DNA from: Ambrosia x helenae
Taxonomy: Eukaryota; Streptophyta; Magnoliopsida; Asterales; Asteraceae
Assembly (NCBI GenBank): GCA_030844895.1
Contig: CM061224.1
Span: 74,904,567 to 74,968,566 of the forward strand
DNA length: 64,000 nucleotides
Reading direction: 5' to 3'
Under the pieces are notes generated by a model that did not search any database, was not told where the DNA came from, and worked only from the letters and a program-made list of their open reading frames with translations. The position numbers were made by a program, and so were the translations under genes. Positions 30,102 through 42,677 of this stretch are shown here, in pieces. The number at the start of each line of letters is the position of its first letter. Positions within the stretch are counted from its first letter, which is position 1.

Positions 30102-33086
30102 ATGGCTCTTATACTAAAACAGGGACACAATCAAAGAGGCTACTTTGAGAAACATGAAGCTTGGTCCCAATACGACGAAATCATTGATTTAGTCGTTAAA
30201 TCCCAATACTTCACTGCCCCCACCATTGATCCTCCAATCCACACTGAAACTCTAAATAAGTTCTGGGCGAATGCGGAGACGGTGACAGTGAATGATCAAG
30301 TGATCTCCCTCAATTCAACCATCCAAGGGAAAAGAATGGCAATCACACCAGCAACTTTGGGTATTAGACTGGGTCTAGATGATTTGGATGCCCCAGATCA
30401 ATTTCCAAACTCTGAAATTCATCTGACCATGACAGAGTGTGGTTACCAAGGTACTCTCTCACATGCAACTATTTTCAAGAAATTTTTTGAACCAAAATAT
30501 AAACTTTTGTTTCATTACATAATCATGTGCTTGAGTCCAAAAACTGGATCTTATGATCAGATGCCCTCTACTTTTCAACCTATTTTTCATTCCATTGTGA
30601 ATGAACCAAAATTCAGGGCATCAGCACTTTTCTTTAATGAGTTGGTGTTACATTACCTCAATTCTAAAAAGAAGTTTTTGTTGTATCCAAGGTTTATTAT
30701 GCAATGCATAATAAAAGAACTTGGAGAAGGGGTGCTTGTGGGTAAAACAACTGTTTTAAACCCATTAACCTCACAAGCATACTCTAGGCACAATAAACCG
30801 GCTGCCTGGCCAGAAGATGACCAAGGGGAACACACAACAGTCTCCATGGAACCCTCATCTTCCAAACCATCACCAAAAAAGGCCAAGAAACCTAAACAAC
30901 AAAAACCAAAACCCACCAGCCTTAAAAGAAAGGCAGTTCAGGAGGTTGAGATACCTGAACTTGCCAATGTGCAATCTGCACTTGATAAAGGTGTGACTGA
31001 AACATCCTCTCAGTCTCATCCATCTCAAACCCCCACAAGAGCACCAATCACAATTCTCTTCAAAAGAAAGAAATTTAAGAAAACCATTCCAATTGACTCT
31101 TCTTTTGAAACTGCTGAACCCTTACCCCAAACTACTGAACCAGTACCACAAACTTCTGAACCTGAAACCATAGAAATTGCCAAACTTCTCTTTGGGCTAA
31201 AAGAGGCCATCCCATCAGAACATGTCAGTCCCCAACAACCACATCAAACAGGGGACATACCTTTAGATTCTGACATGAATGTGGATGTCCATAGCCCTAA
31301 CCCAAGAGATGAGGATGAACCAGGGTTTCTAAGCCCAAACTTGGAGACTTTAGGTACATTTGAGACTTTAGGTACTACTGATGAAGGCTTAATGCCTGAG
31401 GTAGGAAATCCTCTAAACCAAGAAAAGAAGGTACATAAGACAACTGGGTTAGGCCCAGCTCATGATATAACTGATACTGTCCTCATTGAGGAGGTAATCA
31501 GGGATTCAGATGATTCCATTGATTTGGATGATGATTCACACTCCACCAAACATGAATTGACGGCTGCTAGTGAAGGTCCTGTACCTGGTGTCTCTAAGCT
31601 CAAAGAGCTGGTCACACCAGATCAGGTTAAAGCCCACTTGATCCCTGATTCCTTAAAGTGGCATCTTCTGTACAACATGAAGATCACCCAAAAACACACC
31701 CCTCACTAAAAATGCCTACCCAATTCCCTAGGTCATCAAGCATAGACCTGAACCAACTATCCAGCCCAGATGGTCCCCTATACCAGTTGATGAACACAAC
31801 TATGCAGCCCAGATGGTCCCCTATACCAGTTGATGAACACCCTCATTGCCAATCACCTCAAATCTTTCACAACTGCTTTGGAGTTGTCAACCAAAACTCA
31901 ATTTGAGGTGATTAACAAGAAACTTGGTGAGCTGTCCAACAAGATTGACAACAACTCAAGACAGCTTGCTAAACTCACTGGTAGAACTTCTCAACCTGGC
32001 AGGCTTCCAGAAGTGGATGAAGCCAAAAAGGGGGAGAAGATTAAGGAACCAAAGGAGTCACTGGAAGCTAGGATAAAGGCAAGAGTGGCTCTACAACTAT
32101 AAGAACTGCTAGAAAAAGCCAAGAAACAAAAAGAAGATCAAGAAAGGCTTGTTTCTACAACTGATATTGAAGTTGAACCTTCCCAAGGCCATAATGAAGA
32201 AACTTCTTTAGACTTAGAAAGTATTGAAGACAATCCTTCAGTAGTTGATACTTCTATCAACACTTCAGCAGTTAACACTTCCAGCATACAAACAACTGAA
32301 GAGCCTTCCAAACCAACTGAACAACAACAACCAACTCCTATTCCAAAGCCTACAACAACAACAATGACTGTGCTGAACCCTTCTCCAATTTCAGAGTCCA
32401 AAGAATTACTAGAGAAGAGTTTACTTGCAGCCCAAAGAAAGGCTAATGAGGATGAGATGTGGAACAGTTTGGAAGCAAGGGAAGACATGAGCTTCAATGA
32501 CAAACTTCAAGCTTATGAAGCAGAGTTGAATAGGCAAGCCAATATTGAAAAAGTTGCTGAAGAAGACAAAAGACAACAACTGGTGTCTTTCATCACAAAT
32601 AACATACTCAAAGTGCTCTCAATGGATGAGCTAACCAAAAGAGCTCAAATTGTTGCTGACAAACTTGCAACAGAGAAGGATAGAAAAGCTAAGAAAGCAG
32701 AGATAATTGAAGAACCGGTAGCTAATGACTATGGTTCAAAAGCCTCTGTGTCAAAGTGGAGAGAAGACAAACTACTGGACAATCCAGAGAAGTTCAAAAC
32801 TTCTGAAGTATCAACTTCAGTAGTTAGAACTTCTGGTGTCAAACAAAGACCAGCTACCGAGAGAAAGCCAGAGGAAAATACAAAGACTGACTTCAAGATG
32901 GTGTTGCTAGAAGGCAACACAGTTGTACATGGAGACTTTGATATTGAAGAAAAGCCTCTGAGAACTCAATTTAGAGATCCTTCAACATTTGCTTACCAAA
33001 TTCAGAAGACTATCACTGACAAACTGCACACAAAGGTAGTTACTGAACATCATTTACCTACTTTCAAATTACCTGATGCAGTGTAA
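30102..33086 (+). pseudogene. Third ORF of element 3, in the envelope position, broken
   Basis: The frame starting at ATG 30102 is open for 535 codons to 31709. Its N-terminal half shares with elements 1 and 5 a domain in which GSYDQM or GGYDVM is followed about 40 residues later by a YPRF (here residues 195-198). Lysine-rich, basic tracts follow (about 245-275). A 36-bp duplication (31762-31797 and 31805-31840, offset 43) shifts the frame; reading resumes at about 31830 and has a TAA at 32100-32102, then runs 32103-33086 with charged, helical, coiled-coil-like sequence. No signal peptide or membrane helix is visible. The function is unknown, and it is not demonstrably an envelope protein. 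Confidence 0.75.
31762..31840. repeat. 36-bp direct duplication in the third ORF
   Basis: cagcccagatggtccccta and its continuation occur at 31762-31797 and again at 31805-31840. The 43-bp offset is not a multiple of three, so this duplication accounts for the frame change there. Confidence 0.85.
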
Positions 33087-33486
33087 AAGAAGAAAGAAGT
33101 GAATCCCACCTGAGAGTCACAGAAATAGAAAATATTCAACACTCAAGAACATCCCAGGGATCCAGCATGGTTCCCTATACTTCAGATTTTGACAAATCTA
33201 AAGTGCTGATCATCAGATGTCCTAACCTGATTCCAACTCAGTATTGGTGACAAGAAGAGATCTTACAAGCAAGGCCTACAAATCCATGAATGAACTGAAG
33301 AATCTATCAACTTAGGACTTTCATACAATTCAACATTTGGAACATCAAAAGGGATCTCTCACTGATGAACAACTGAATCAACTGAAGAATTCCATGTTCA
33401 AGGAAATATGGAAGATTGTGAATGACAGAAGAAAACAACAATAAAGAATTAGATAAGGTTTTGGCTTCATCAATCCAGGGGGAGAT
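33087..33486 (+). other. 3' untranslated part and polypurine tract of element 3
   Basis: No ORF is visible. The stretch ends in ccagggggagat at 33475-33486, the polypurine tract directly before the 3' LTR. Confidence 0.75.
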
Positions 33487-34171
33487 TGTTAGGACAAAAA
33501 GGATTGAGGAAACTACTTTTGCAAACCTTAGTCTAATTCATACTTCTGCAAATATTCTAAGTATATAACTACTGAAGAAAGAAGACTAAAGTACTGAAGA
33601 AGGATTCAACAAGTACTGAAGAAGATAGATCAGAAGTTCTGAAGTCTAACCAGACAAGTTCACTGAAGAACTACTGAAGACAAACTACTCATCAGTAGTT
33701 TGTCATTCATCAGCACTTGTACCAGAATCATTTCACTGCCTTATGTTTCAGTAGTTTAATTGTTTATTATTACTTTATCTTTTTGTGCAAGTTCCAAGAA
33801 TGCAACTTGTTGCAACTTGTTACAGACTTGCTTTTTGGCAAGGTTCATGTATTTGTAAAGTCTATAAATAGATGGGTTCATCCCTCTGTTTTAGACATTG
33901 ATTTTAATTGAAACTGATATCCTTCAAAGCTTATTATTGTTATTTCCATTTCATTTACTGAGAATTTGTTTGAGTATTTATTGTCATTCACATTCAATAC
34001 TTAGATTCTCATTAAACTTGTCTTTAGTTTTCAAACATCAAGGGGGAGTAATAACTCTTGTTGATAGTGTAACTTTACTTACTTATTCTGCTGTGCAAAT
34101 CTGATTGAACTTGCTAAACACATAAGTGTTCACTAGCAAGCAAAACATCAAAGAGCATTACTGATCCAACA
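33487..34171 (+). repeat. 3' LTR of element 3
   Basis: 685 bp from tgttagg to ccaaca. Compared with the 5' LTR it has a 10-bp duplication (gcaacttgtt, near 33800) and about 16 extra bases near 33890. The actactga inverted repeat of U3 is conserved. Confidence 0.93.
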
Positions 34172-34800
34172 TAACTGCTTCTCGACCTGACATTATGTTT
34201 GCAGTTTGTCTGTGTGCCAGGTTTCAGGCTAATCCAAAGGAGTCACATATGATCGATGTGAAACGGATTCTTAGATACCTAAAGGGGAAACCCAAATTGG
34301 GGATCTGGTATCCAGCTGATGGCAAATTGGATCTTGTAGCATATACAGATTCAGACTACGGAGGATGTAACCAGAATCGGAAGTCTACAACTGGTGGATG
34401 TAAATTTTTAAGAGGAAGACTCGTTTCCTGGCAGTGCAAAAAGCAAACTTCGGTGGTTGTTTCCACGTGTGAAGCAGAATACGTTGCTGCTGGTAGATGT
34501 TGTTCACAGGTTTTGTGGATACAACAACAAATGCGGGATTACGGTTTGAATTTCACTCATACTCCTATACTTATTGATAATCAGGCCACCATTTCAATCA
34601 CAGAAAATCCCAAAAACTTTCCCAAAACAAAACATATAGACATATGGCATCATTTCATAAGGGATTGTTTTGAGAAAAAGATGATTTATTTGAAAAAGGT
34701 TAATACTTTGGATAACCCAGCTGATTTATTCACAAAATCTTTCGATAGAGCTCGGTTTGAACTGTTAGTGCCGCTGAACGGGATGGGAAACCCGAAATAA
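34172..34800 (+). pseudogene. pol: Pol pseudogene of element 2, RNase H end
   Basis: The pol reading resumes after element 3, taking the duplicated taact once. The frame 34195-34800 is open and carries RNase H motifs: TDSDYGGC, STCEAEY and, for the third acidic residue, IDNQAT. It ends with the usual DLFTKSFDRARFE region. This part shows little damage compared with the rest of element 2. Confidence 0.9.
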
Positions 34801-34923
34801 CTTTTCGTTTTCTCATAAGTGCTGAAGCTTTTAGTTTTTAAGTTTTTAGTTAGTTTTTACTTTGTTTATATTTGCTTCTACATGGTTTCGCAAAAAAAAA
34901 TATAGCAAATCTGGTACCTAATT

Positions 34924-35716
34924 GGAAATGATAGCACATTAGCTGTTGATTTTGTTACACTTAATGAAATTGAGCAGAAAAATTAAAGCTTAGTGTGGCT
35001 GCATCTTCATTATATGATGTACTGGTAGGCAATTGACACACGAATCCGGTCTGTTAATTGAAATAGAAATCTTAATTACTGTTGATTCTGTGGGACACAT
35101 GTCATTGGCATATGATTTTATAGTCTTAAATCTTGCGTTGATAGCGCGTTACAAAATTCTGAGGTTTCAGGTTTTTAAATTGTTAAATTTATCCAGGGAT
35201 GATCTGACTGGTCTTTTCCTGCATCCAGATACATGCTGACCTAGACTTTGTCAGAACATCTTAAAAGAGCATACGAAAAATGCCAAAACCCTCAAAGGCT
35301 AAAAGGCAATCTCTCAAAAATGCCTAAAGCTGAAAATTCATACCGCATAAAATGGTATTTGTCTTAACCCTGGTTGAGTACACGTTTGGTCACTTTGTTG
35401 CATCCAGAAATATGCAGACCTGTACACCATCGTGTCTCGTGCCTTGTAAACAACATGGATAATGGCAATTTACTCACCTGTTACGATGAATCTTTGTGCA
35501 TGACTTGATCGCGGGGGTATGTCATGTCGTGGGTAACATAGATGATTCAGTTTAATACACTTAAATGCTAATGTGGATTTGGAATCGTTAAGTGTTATAT
35601 TGTTTATGTGGATACATAATACTGGTAATCGTCTTGGAATGCATTCTTACACATTAAGAAGTTATTAAGAACATCAACTCAGTGTGACATCTCAATCTAG
35701 CTGATATGATCCTTTT
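34924..35716 (+). other. Conserved non-coding block after pol, element 2
   Basis: Islands shared with element 5 are ggaaatgatagcacattag (34924; element 5 at 61001), a stretch with gaatctttgtgca followed by ggggtatgtcatgt (about 35488; element 5 about 61561), aaaagagcata...atgccaaaacc (about 35263; element 5 about 61326) and ctgatatgatcctttta (about 35700; element 5 about 61780). The distances between islands are nearly equal in both families, although their LTRs are unrelated. Confidence 0.6.
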
Positions 35717-36227
35717 AACCAGTGTTTGCTATAACCAAAAATAGAGTGTTTTTATGTTTGTACATAGTTTACTTAATTTGTCTTTATGTTCATTTACTTT
35801 ACTTGTCAAAAAAATCCAAAAAAAAAAAGTTTTATTTTGCTTCAGGATTTAACGCACGAGAAACGGTTGTTCTGTGGTGGATCTGACTGTTTAGAAAATT
35901 TTGAAAGTTGTTTTTCTAAAACACTTGTAAAATTTTGCAAAACAGCATATCTTTTGAAAGCTTATGAATTTTAACCACAAAACAATTTTTGTCACAGGTG
36001 GTTTATATACTTTGTAAGTTTATATTTGTTATGATGGTTTACTCACAAGTTGGTTGAGTGTGACAGGTTTTACATTTTGATGATAATGATGGACGTGATG
36101 AGGTCTAAACCTCTTTTTGGACAAATTCATTTGATTCAAGAAAATTTTTGAAGAAACAGAGACAAGAAGACGACAAGACGCTGAAGTTCTAAACAACAGT
36201 TGCTGATTTTAGAAGACTTAGCAGCTC

Positions 36228-36580
36228 AGGGGGAGAAATATAGATACATGAAGAAATATTCTATGTTTCAGGGGGAGTAAAAAGACTTCAAATCGAGTAA
36301 TGCATTCGTGTAGAGCTCAAGTGGAAGTTTTTACAATCCAAGCTTATTCTCAGGGGGAGTTACTTAATTCTCAAGAGATGCTGAACATAAGAGAGTTGTT
36401 AAAGACTCAAGATCACAAGTTGAAGAAAATAAGAGAAGTGATCTGCAAAGTTCTTCTAAATTACTTTGGTAGACAATCTCAAGAACAAGCTGTTGAAGAT
36501 AAAAGACTTCAAGTGGAACACAATTGAAGATACTTTGAGATTTGAAAAATAATCTTGAAGAGCATCTGTTAAGGGGGAGT
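36228..36580 (+). other. Cluster of four polypurine-tract-like motifs
   Basis: agggggag occurs near 36229, 36271, 36352 and 36572; the last directly precedes the 3' LTR and is the expected priming site. Multiple polypurine copies near the 3' LTR are, as I recall, a feature of Sireviruses. The stretch is otherwise non-coding. Confidence 0.65.
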
Positions 36581-36581
36581 T

Positions 36582-37028
36582 TGTTGGTGCAAGTTTGTGA
36601 TAGATACTCAAACGGATAAACAAACGCTCGGGATTATTGACAGATGACTTTATATTGTTCGTGTCGTTAGAAGAACTTGTCTAAGTTAGTTCTAGAATAT
36701 GTAATTAAGCTAGTCTTGTAAAAGCCCAACACAAGCCCAGTTAAAAGCCCATGAGAATGCATGTATATAAGCAAATGATGCATGGGGTTTTAGGGGTTGG
36801 TTGGTTGGTTGGTCAATTGTTTTGTCATAGAGAGTTTGAGAGAAAGCTAGCTAGGATTACAAGTTTGGTGTAGTTCTTATTAATTGTTATATGTGATTCG
36901 ATTAATAAGAAAAGCATTAAAAAGTAATCTTGTGTTCTTTGTGTGATATCAACGAATCAAAGATATTCCGCGTCTTGGATTCGTATTGGTTTGATTGTAG
37001 AGAAGATCTCAAGGGAGAGGGACCTACA
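36582..37028 (+). repeat. 3' LTR of element 2
   Basis: 447 bp from tgttggtgc to cctaca, with TATA box tatataa at 36764-36770 and a short ggtt repeat at about 36795-36812. The base composition and motifs differ from those of the other Sireviruses here. The target duplication to match 37029-37033 (attat) would be outside the window. Confidence 0.8.
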
Positions 37029-38859
37029 ATTATCCATAAACACACCTTAAAATGGCACTTAACTTTATCATCCCTTGGATTCATAAGATTTGACCTTCCA
37101 AAACCTCATTTCTTTTATATAAATAATCGGCCTAGATAAGACCCAACACAATCATGATGATTCTCCTAGGATTAAACCATTCACTTAATTGGTAATCACC
37201 TTTTTCACCACTAATCCACATAAAGAAAACTTACCACAATTAACCAAGCTCATCTTACCCCCTCCCCTATAAATACCGATCGGATTTGGGACAAGAACAA
37301 ACACACTTCACTTCCAAAACACTAACACTTGAACATACTAATCCTTTCACCAACAACCACCTTCGACCGAACCATATACCCCCTACCCGAGCCCTTATAC
37401 CTCCGAAAAACCCCTCAACAGCCCCACGAGACCTTCATTTGGAGATTAGAAGATGTGGAGTTGAGAGAACGAGCTTGGAAACAACCTCTTCATCCTATCA
37501 AGACACATTGTAGTGGTATGTTAACACACTAAGCATTATTTTCTTATTATCATGCTTCGACTACTATGTGTCACCACCCGATCCTTTCTCTCACTCGCAC
37601 GTACCCCACACTTATAAATTGAGACTAAATTAGTCGATATTAACACTCACAAGTCAAAATAATTACTCAAAACACGTTAGTATAATAACATCTAAATGTA
37701 GCATGTGTATACGCTCACTAGCACTCGAACACAAGCCTTTAAGCCTACATATAAGTCTTCGGCCATATGTTCATGTATAACCATCAATAATTTAGCCATA
37801 AAAACTATTTTTAGAATTTGAGTTAGTGTTATACACAAGTTGGTATAACCGCAAACATATGTTAAAAATAGCCAAACATACGTTAGAAGGCTTACACAAA
37901 GAGTTTTTACAAGAAACATGTGTTAAACAAGTTAAACACATATAAATAGCATTCTTTTCATGATAGTGAGCTAGATTATATAAATCCATGTTGTAATCAT
38001 ACCAATATTCGGCCTACATGACATGTAGCATTGTTTAAAGAGATCAAACCTTGGTTCTTGCCATATCTAATTTGATTTAGACTCTAGAAACGACAACAAC
38101 CAACTTTTAACACGTACAGTAAGCACGGTCGTACTTACACACACATCTCCCAAAATACTAGTCAGGTGAGGAATTTCATGGTACACAATACAATACAAAG
38201 ACCTAAGTTGTCCTCATATGAAATTTAGGGCACTTTTGTCAGACACCCTATGTCAGATCTACTCAGTAGTGAGCACACAGACACCAGGTGAGTTTTCACA
38301 GCCCCTTTTCACTGTTTTACATTTTCTGGGGAAAAACATGCGTACAGTTTTCAGCTACATTCATGACTATTATGTGAACATGAGACTTTAAGGTTCAGGA
38401 TCAATTAAAGCCCTCGTGTCATACATCACACCATAACCATTAGCTATGGACTTAACCATGAAACACCGGAATAGATCTATTGGGTTGACACCCCCACTCT
38501 TGGTCAGTCGCTCAAACCGGATGATAGATATCAGAGGAGTGCTTGTATTTCACATTTATTGATTGTCTTAAGTGTACAATGGGCAAGGCACAACATGTCA
38601 AGGTTTGATTATGGGCTCATGTCAGATAATATATAAATTATTGCCCTAGCTAGGCGGAAATTTAGTCAGTTTTTGATTACATGTCCATCATATACAAACC
38701 CGTGAACTCACCAACTTTATGTTGACCTATATTTTTACATGCATGTTTTTCAGGAAATTAGCATGAAGTATGGAACTTGGGAAGGTCGCGTGCAAGCATT
38801 TATGGGATACCTCCTTTTGTACCGTTGTGTTGTCATTTTAACCTAAACATTTTATGCAA
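37029..38859 (+). repeat. Degraded gypsy-type LTR
   Basis: No ORF of interest. Blocks near 38279-38345 (ggtgagttttcacagcccc) and 38700-38760 (ctcaccaactttatgttga, atgcatgtttttcagg) match, in reverse orientation, the conserved blocks of the LTRs at 1-1802 and 47447-49933. A TATA box tataaata lies at 37268-37275 in the right relative place. It appears truncated at its 3' end at 38859, where element 4 begins. I see no tRNA-like sequences in it. Confidence 0.6.
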
Positions 38860-38984
38860 TGTTGGGTCTGCTGACCTGGAGAAGAACTGATGATCTGAAA
38901 AGCCAAAACATACTATACATAATCCAGAATAAATCAGCATTTACAAGTTACTTCTCCCAAAAGACTGTTGACTCTAACATCTGC
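38860..38984 (+). repeat. Element 4 LTR, left piece
   Basis: Starts tgttgggtctg and is interrupted at 38984 by the gypsy element. It continues at 52025. The duplicated site is tctgc (38980-38984) and tctgt (52025-52029), one mismatch. The joined LTR would be about 669 bp, close in size to the element 3 LTR. Confidence 0.75.
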
Positions 38985-39539
38985 TGTAAGACCCTACCTA
39001 TAATAGGGGTAATTAAACGATCATATACTTGTTTGTACTTGGAAAGCTAAAGCATTTCATAGTTTACTTTAACGCATTAACATCCAAAAGCGACATTGAT
39101 TAGTACAAACATCCTAAATTATAGTTACGACTTAGCATATTACAAAATAACCAAGTATCTTCATAAGTTTATCAAAACATTGCGGAAACGGACGAGGGAG
39201 AGGGCGTCTGGTGGCGTAGGACAACAGAAATTAGCTCGGGCAACCTGACATTGGCGTATCCTACGCCAAAATTGGCGTATCCTACGCCATTGGCGTAGGC
39301 AACTCCAAAAGTGGCGTATCCTACACCAAATCCTGACAAGGTACGAAATGTTTCAGCACCAAGCTGCCCCTTTGGGTCCGTCTAGAACTGCTCCTAGGGC
39401 TTCCAGGGACACGTTTAAGGGTTCTTGTGCGTAATACAAACATGATTAGATGTATATTTGAATTCTTTGTTCGGTTTCTAACCCAAGAACCCTGAATTAT
39501 ACATCCAAGTTTTTAAGATTTTATGATTTCCAAGGCCTA

Positions 39540-40206
39540 ACCCTGAATCCTGCAAAATATCATCCTCACAAGACAAGTGTAAAGAATCATATGGGTCAGT
39601 TAAATCATACACAGAATCAGATGAGTAAGGACAAACAGTTTCAGCAATGGGCCTAATGCAATCAGGTAATGTAAATGTTACCATCTCGTCTCGGTCATCA
39701 TTTGTGAAATAAACTTGCTGAACTGGAGGTAGGACTTCAATGTCCATTATGGTCTTCAGTTCATCCACCTGAGCCTCTAGCCTCTTAAGTGCCGCATCTT
39801 GTTCCCTCAAATAGCCGGTGCGCTTGGATAGCAAAGAATCCATATCCTCGAGCATGAGCTGTTGGTTAGCAAGGAAGGCGGCAAAATCGGGTCTAGTGTG
39901 AGACGAGACATCCCGATAATCGGGATGTGGATACAAATGTTGGCTAGGTGGATACTCTGACGAGCTACCACCATGCCTTTCCTCATACATCTCATCTTGT
40001 AGACGATCAAGCCGACTTTTTATTCTATCTAGTGACTCAGATGTTGCAAGGTTAAATCACCGGTTTGCCTGTGGGTATGAAGGCTGGTATGACTGATATG
40101 GCTACGGCTGCAAATACGTGTTAGAATAATAATCCGTGGAGTACCCCGTTGAATATGAATGAGGGCATCTTATGGTAAAGTGGGGTCCTCCGCAGATCTC
40201 GCACAT
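39540..40206 (-). pseudogene. gag: N-terminal Gag fragment of the Athila-like element
   Basis: The ATG at 40206 begins a protein with CEICGGPHFTIRC, a CCHC-like pattern (C-x2-C-x3-H-x4-C) near the N-terminus, followed by Y- and S-rich sequence. Two in-frame stops lie at about codons 35 and 50. The frame is then open from 39990, with a predicted helix around LKRLEAQVDELK, and runs past the junction into the gypsy LTR to stop near 39478. It is truncated and dead. Confidence 0.7.
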
Positions 40207-40331
40207 GATAAAAAAAATTATATATTACGAATAAAAAAATAATAATAATGATAAGAAAAAAAATAAAAACAAAATTATTCACAAAATAGTATACAAGAAA
40301 CGGATCGGATAATTCTCAAGAGTGCCAATTG

Positions 40332-40350
40332 CGTCCCGGCAACGGTGCCA
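40332..40350 (-). other. Primer binding site, tRNA-Asp type
   Basis: On the - strand tggcaccgttgccgggacg begins 6 nt after the LTR end. It differs by single bases from the primer site I know from Athila elements. Confidence 0.8.
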
Positions 40351-40356
40351 AAAACT

Positions 40357-41738
40357 TGATGTGTGTAAATGTATATATAAAAATAACACAAGCTTTAATT
40401 AAAACGACTCACCTAAAAACTACACACGCACGGCAAGTGTACCGGTCGCAAAGCAGTAAACAGATAAGACCGAGTATCGAACCCAAAGACGCGAATGCAA
40501 CTCTAGATCACAACCTCTACCGAATACTAGCCCAAATAAATAGATACTTATATGGGGGGTTAAACTAATAATTACAAACTTAATTAAACTAAATATATAT
40601 AAAATAAAATAACCTCAACTGCTTATACGAAACTAGGAACTTGGAGAAATCAGATAGGAAGAAGGCTGGTAACCTGGGTAGAATCCCTAGACTCTGGTTA
40701 TAAAAGCTGACCTTTGTAATCCGGTTGGAGACCCTGTTCTCATCTAATAAACCTCCTGTCAAGGATAGTCGACTAGACTCAAGGCGGGACAAGTATTGAG
40801 ATGCTAAAATGAAAGTGGATCGCCCCAGCGAAACCAAATCCCACAGTAATCCTTTAATCAACCACTCTTGGATCGAAAACTCCCAAACTGTGAAGCAGAC
40901 TTAACTAATACGAATGAAATCCTAGGAAAACTCTAAACACGAATAAGTAACCGGTCTCGCCCCAGCGATAACCAAACTACCAAAAAATGCCTAGTTAGTC
41001 AACCTAGCAATCTCGAATTATATTCCTAACCTTCGGGAAGGGATTGCACACCTTAGCTAATTGATTTTAAAAACCTGTTAAACTTGCGCTATTCCTAACT
41101 GCAAGAACTAGCTCGACAACAAAAGTTAATCAAACTAGAATGATTTCTAGATCTAGGGGATGTTCCTATATGCCTAGAACATCAAAACCAACAAACAAGT
41201 AATCAAATCACAAAGCGCCAGTACACAAATATTCAAAATCAAACATAGAAATTAAATCATGTAACCCAACACATCCAAAACGAAAAACATAAGTCTTTAA
41301 TTAAAAACCATAATCTAGTTCATCATCCCAAGTCACCAGTAAAAGGTTTAGCCTATAATATTTAGAAACATCATAAAATAAATAAAATTAGTTTTAATCA
41401 TGTCTAATAAAAATATGAAACAAAAACTAAACCAAACCCAGGGTTCCTTAAATATTAATCTTTAACGTGCCCGAGACCTTCTCCCCTTCAAAGTTACCCC
41501 TGTTCGATCACAGCCCTTCTTGTTCGATTCCCTGTTTTTGCTGTTCTATGAACGAATATATAATACTCCATTCCTTTGATGCTTAGGGTTTTTTAAAAGA
41601 TAATAAAAAATTAAAAATTCAGCGGTGGGCTGGAAATGTCAAATGGGCCTCCTATGTTATTGACTTTAGTTGCTCCCTTTTTTTTTCTTTTCTATTCAAC
41701 GAGACAATGTCTCTTTAGACATTAATTTCTTATCTTCA

Positions 41739-41780
<42 letters not shown>

Positions 41781-42100
41781 TACTACTACTACTACTTTGT
41801 GCTCTTGAATCGGGTGTTTTTGACTTGACCAAAGTAGCTCGTTTACGCTCCAACGTCCATGAACACATGCCTCAAGTGTTCGTGTCTCAATTAAAATTCT
41901 TTCTTTTTAAGCTCATTTTCCACGAACACCTATAAAATAATAAAATAAATAAATAAGTACTAAAAACTAAAAAAAATCTATAAAATGATACAGAAAGAAA
42001 AGCAAACGAATACATGCTTAAGACTACTAAAAACTATATATAAAAGACTCAATTATGACTCAAAATACATAGGAAAATAGATGTGTTTTACGACACATCA
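40357..42100 (-). repeat. Athila-like LTR
   Basis: 1744 bp, tgatgtgtcg (- strand, from 42100) to acacatca (40357). Non-coding. It contains the ATT/ACT microsatellite. Confidence 0.8.
41740..41797. repeat. (ATT)n(ACT)n microsatellite
   Basis: About thirteen ATT units are followed by six ACT units in the Athila-like LTR. Confidence 0.9.
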
Positions 42101-42677
42101 AACATCCCCACACTTGACTCTTTTTCGTCCCTGAAAAAGAATTATGCAATGGGATCACAATCAAATAATCTGGCCTCAAAACATAGGTTACTTTAATTTT
42201 AAAAATCTAATCACGTGTCAACTGCGATTGCAGGTATACTTGTCCTCTTAAACCCAACCGCCGGTTTCTAAGCCCCTTATCATGTTAGTTTAATTTTAGG
42301 TTCATTTAGTCTACCTATGATCTCACACTAAAGAAGCCACAGTTTCACCTAATCCCGCCTCAAGCTTATGAAACAAAAGGAACAACCAATTGACTATTCC
42401 TAACTGTTTTATGTAGAAAACCGAGAGAATTTAAAATCATTTGTTTTTTTTTCATCTCAGCATACTTAACTCAGAGGGTGTGACCAATCCAAGTCATTAT
42501 CTCAGTGGCCAGGCACCTTAAAGCTTCAGCATTTTCGCTTTGATTTCTAATTAATTCATGAGATTTTTAGATATTTATTTTCAGACAATCCTAGAGGGAG
42601 TCGAGTCCGGAGTCACTATCCCTAGAAACGACACCATTGGCCTTGCCCTTATTTTATATCCATCTCTTTTTTTTCAC

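Larger units (their letters stand above)
22963..34171 (+). mobile_element. Element 3: decayed Sirevirus-type copia with third ORF
   Basis: About 11.2 kb on the + strand: 5' LTR 22963-23622, primer site 23625-23636, gag and pol pseudogenes, a third ORF in the envelope position, polypurine tract, and 3' LTR 33487-34171. It is inserted in element 2's pol with a perfect 5-bp target duplication, taact, at 22958-22962 and 34172-34176. By eye the LTRs differ by roughly 2 percent plus two indels, so it is clearly older than element 1. Its proteins differ strongly from those of elements 1 and 2. Confidence 0.93.
34172..37028 (+). mobile_element. Element 2: 3' part
   Basis: It contains the RNase H end of pol, 1.8 kb of non-coding sequence, several polypurine-like tracts and the 3' LTR. 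No third ORF is visible between 34801 and 36581, unlike in elements 1, 3 and 5. Confidence 0.88.

Noticed and set aside
30102..31709. An intact host gene at 30102-31709
   Set aside because: It lies between the pol and polypurine tract of element 3, shares a domain with the third ORFs of elements 1 and 5, and is broken by a duplication.
38985..39539. A separate repeat family at 38985-39539 and 49967-50501
   Set aside because: The pieces are parts of the two LTRs of one gypsy element; flanks, primer site and polypurine tract fit that reading.
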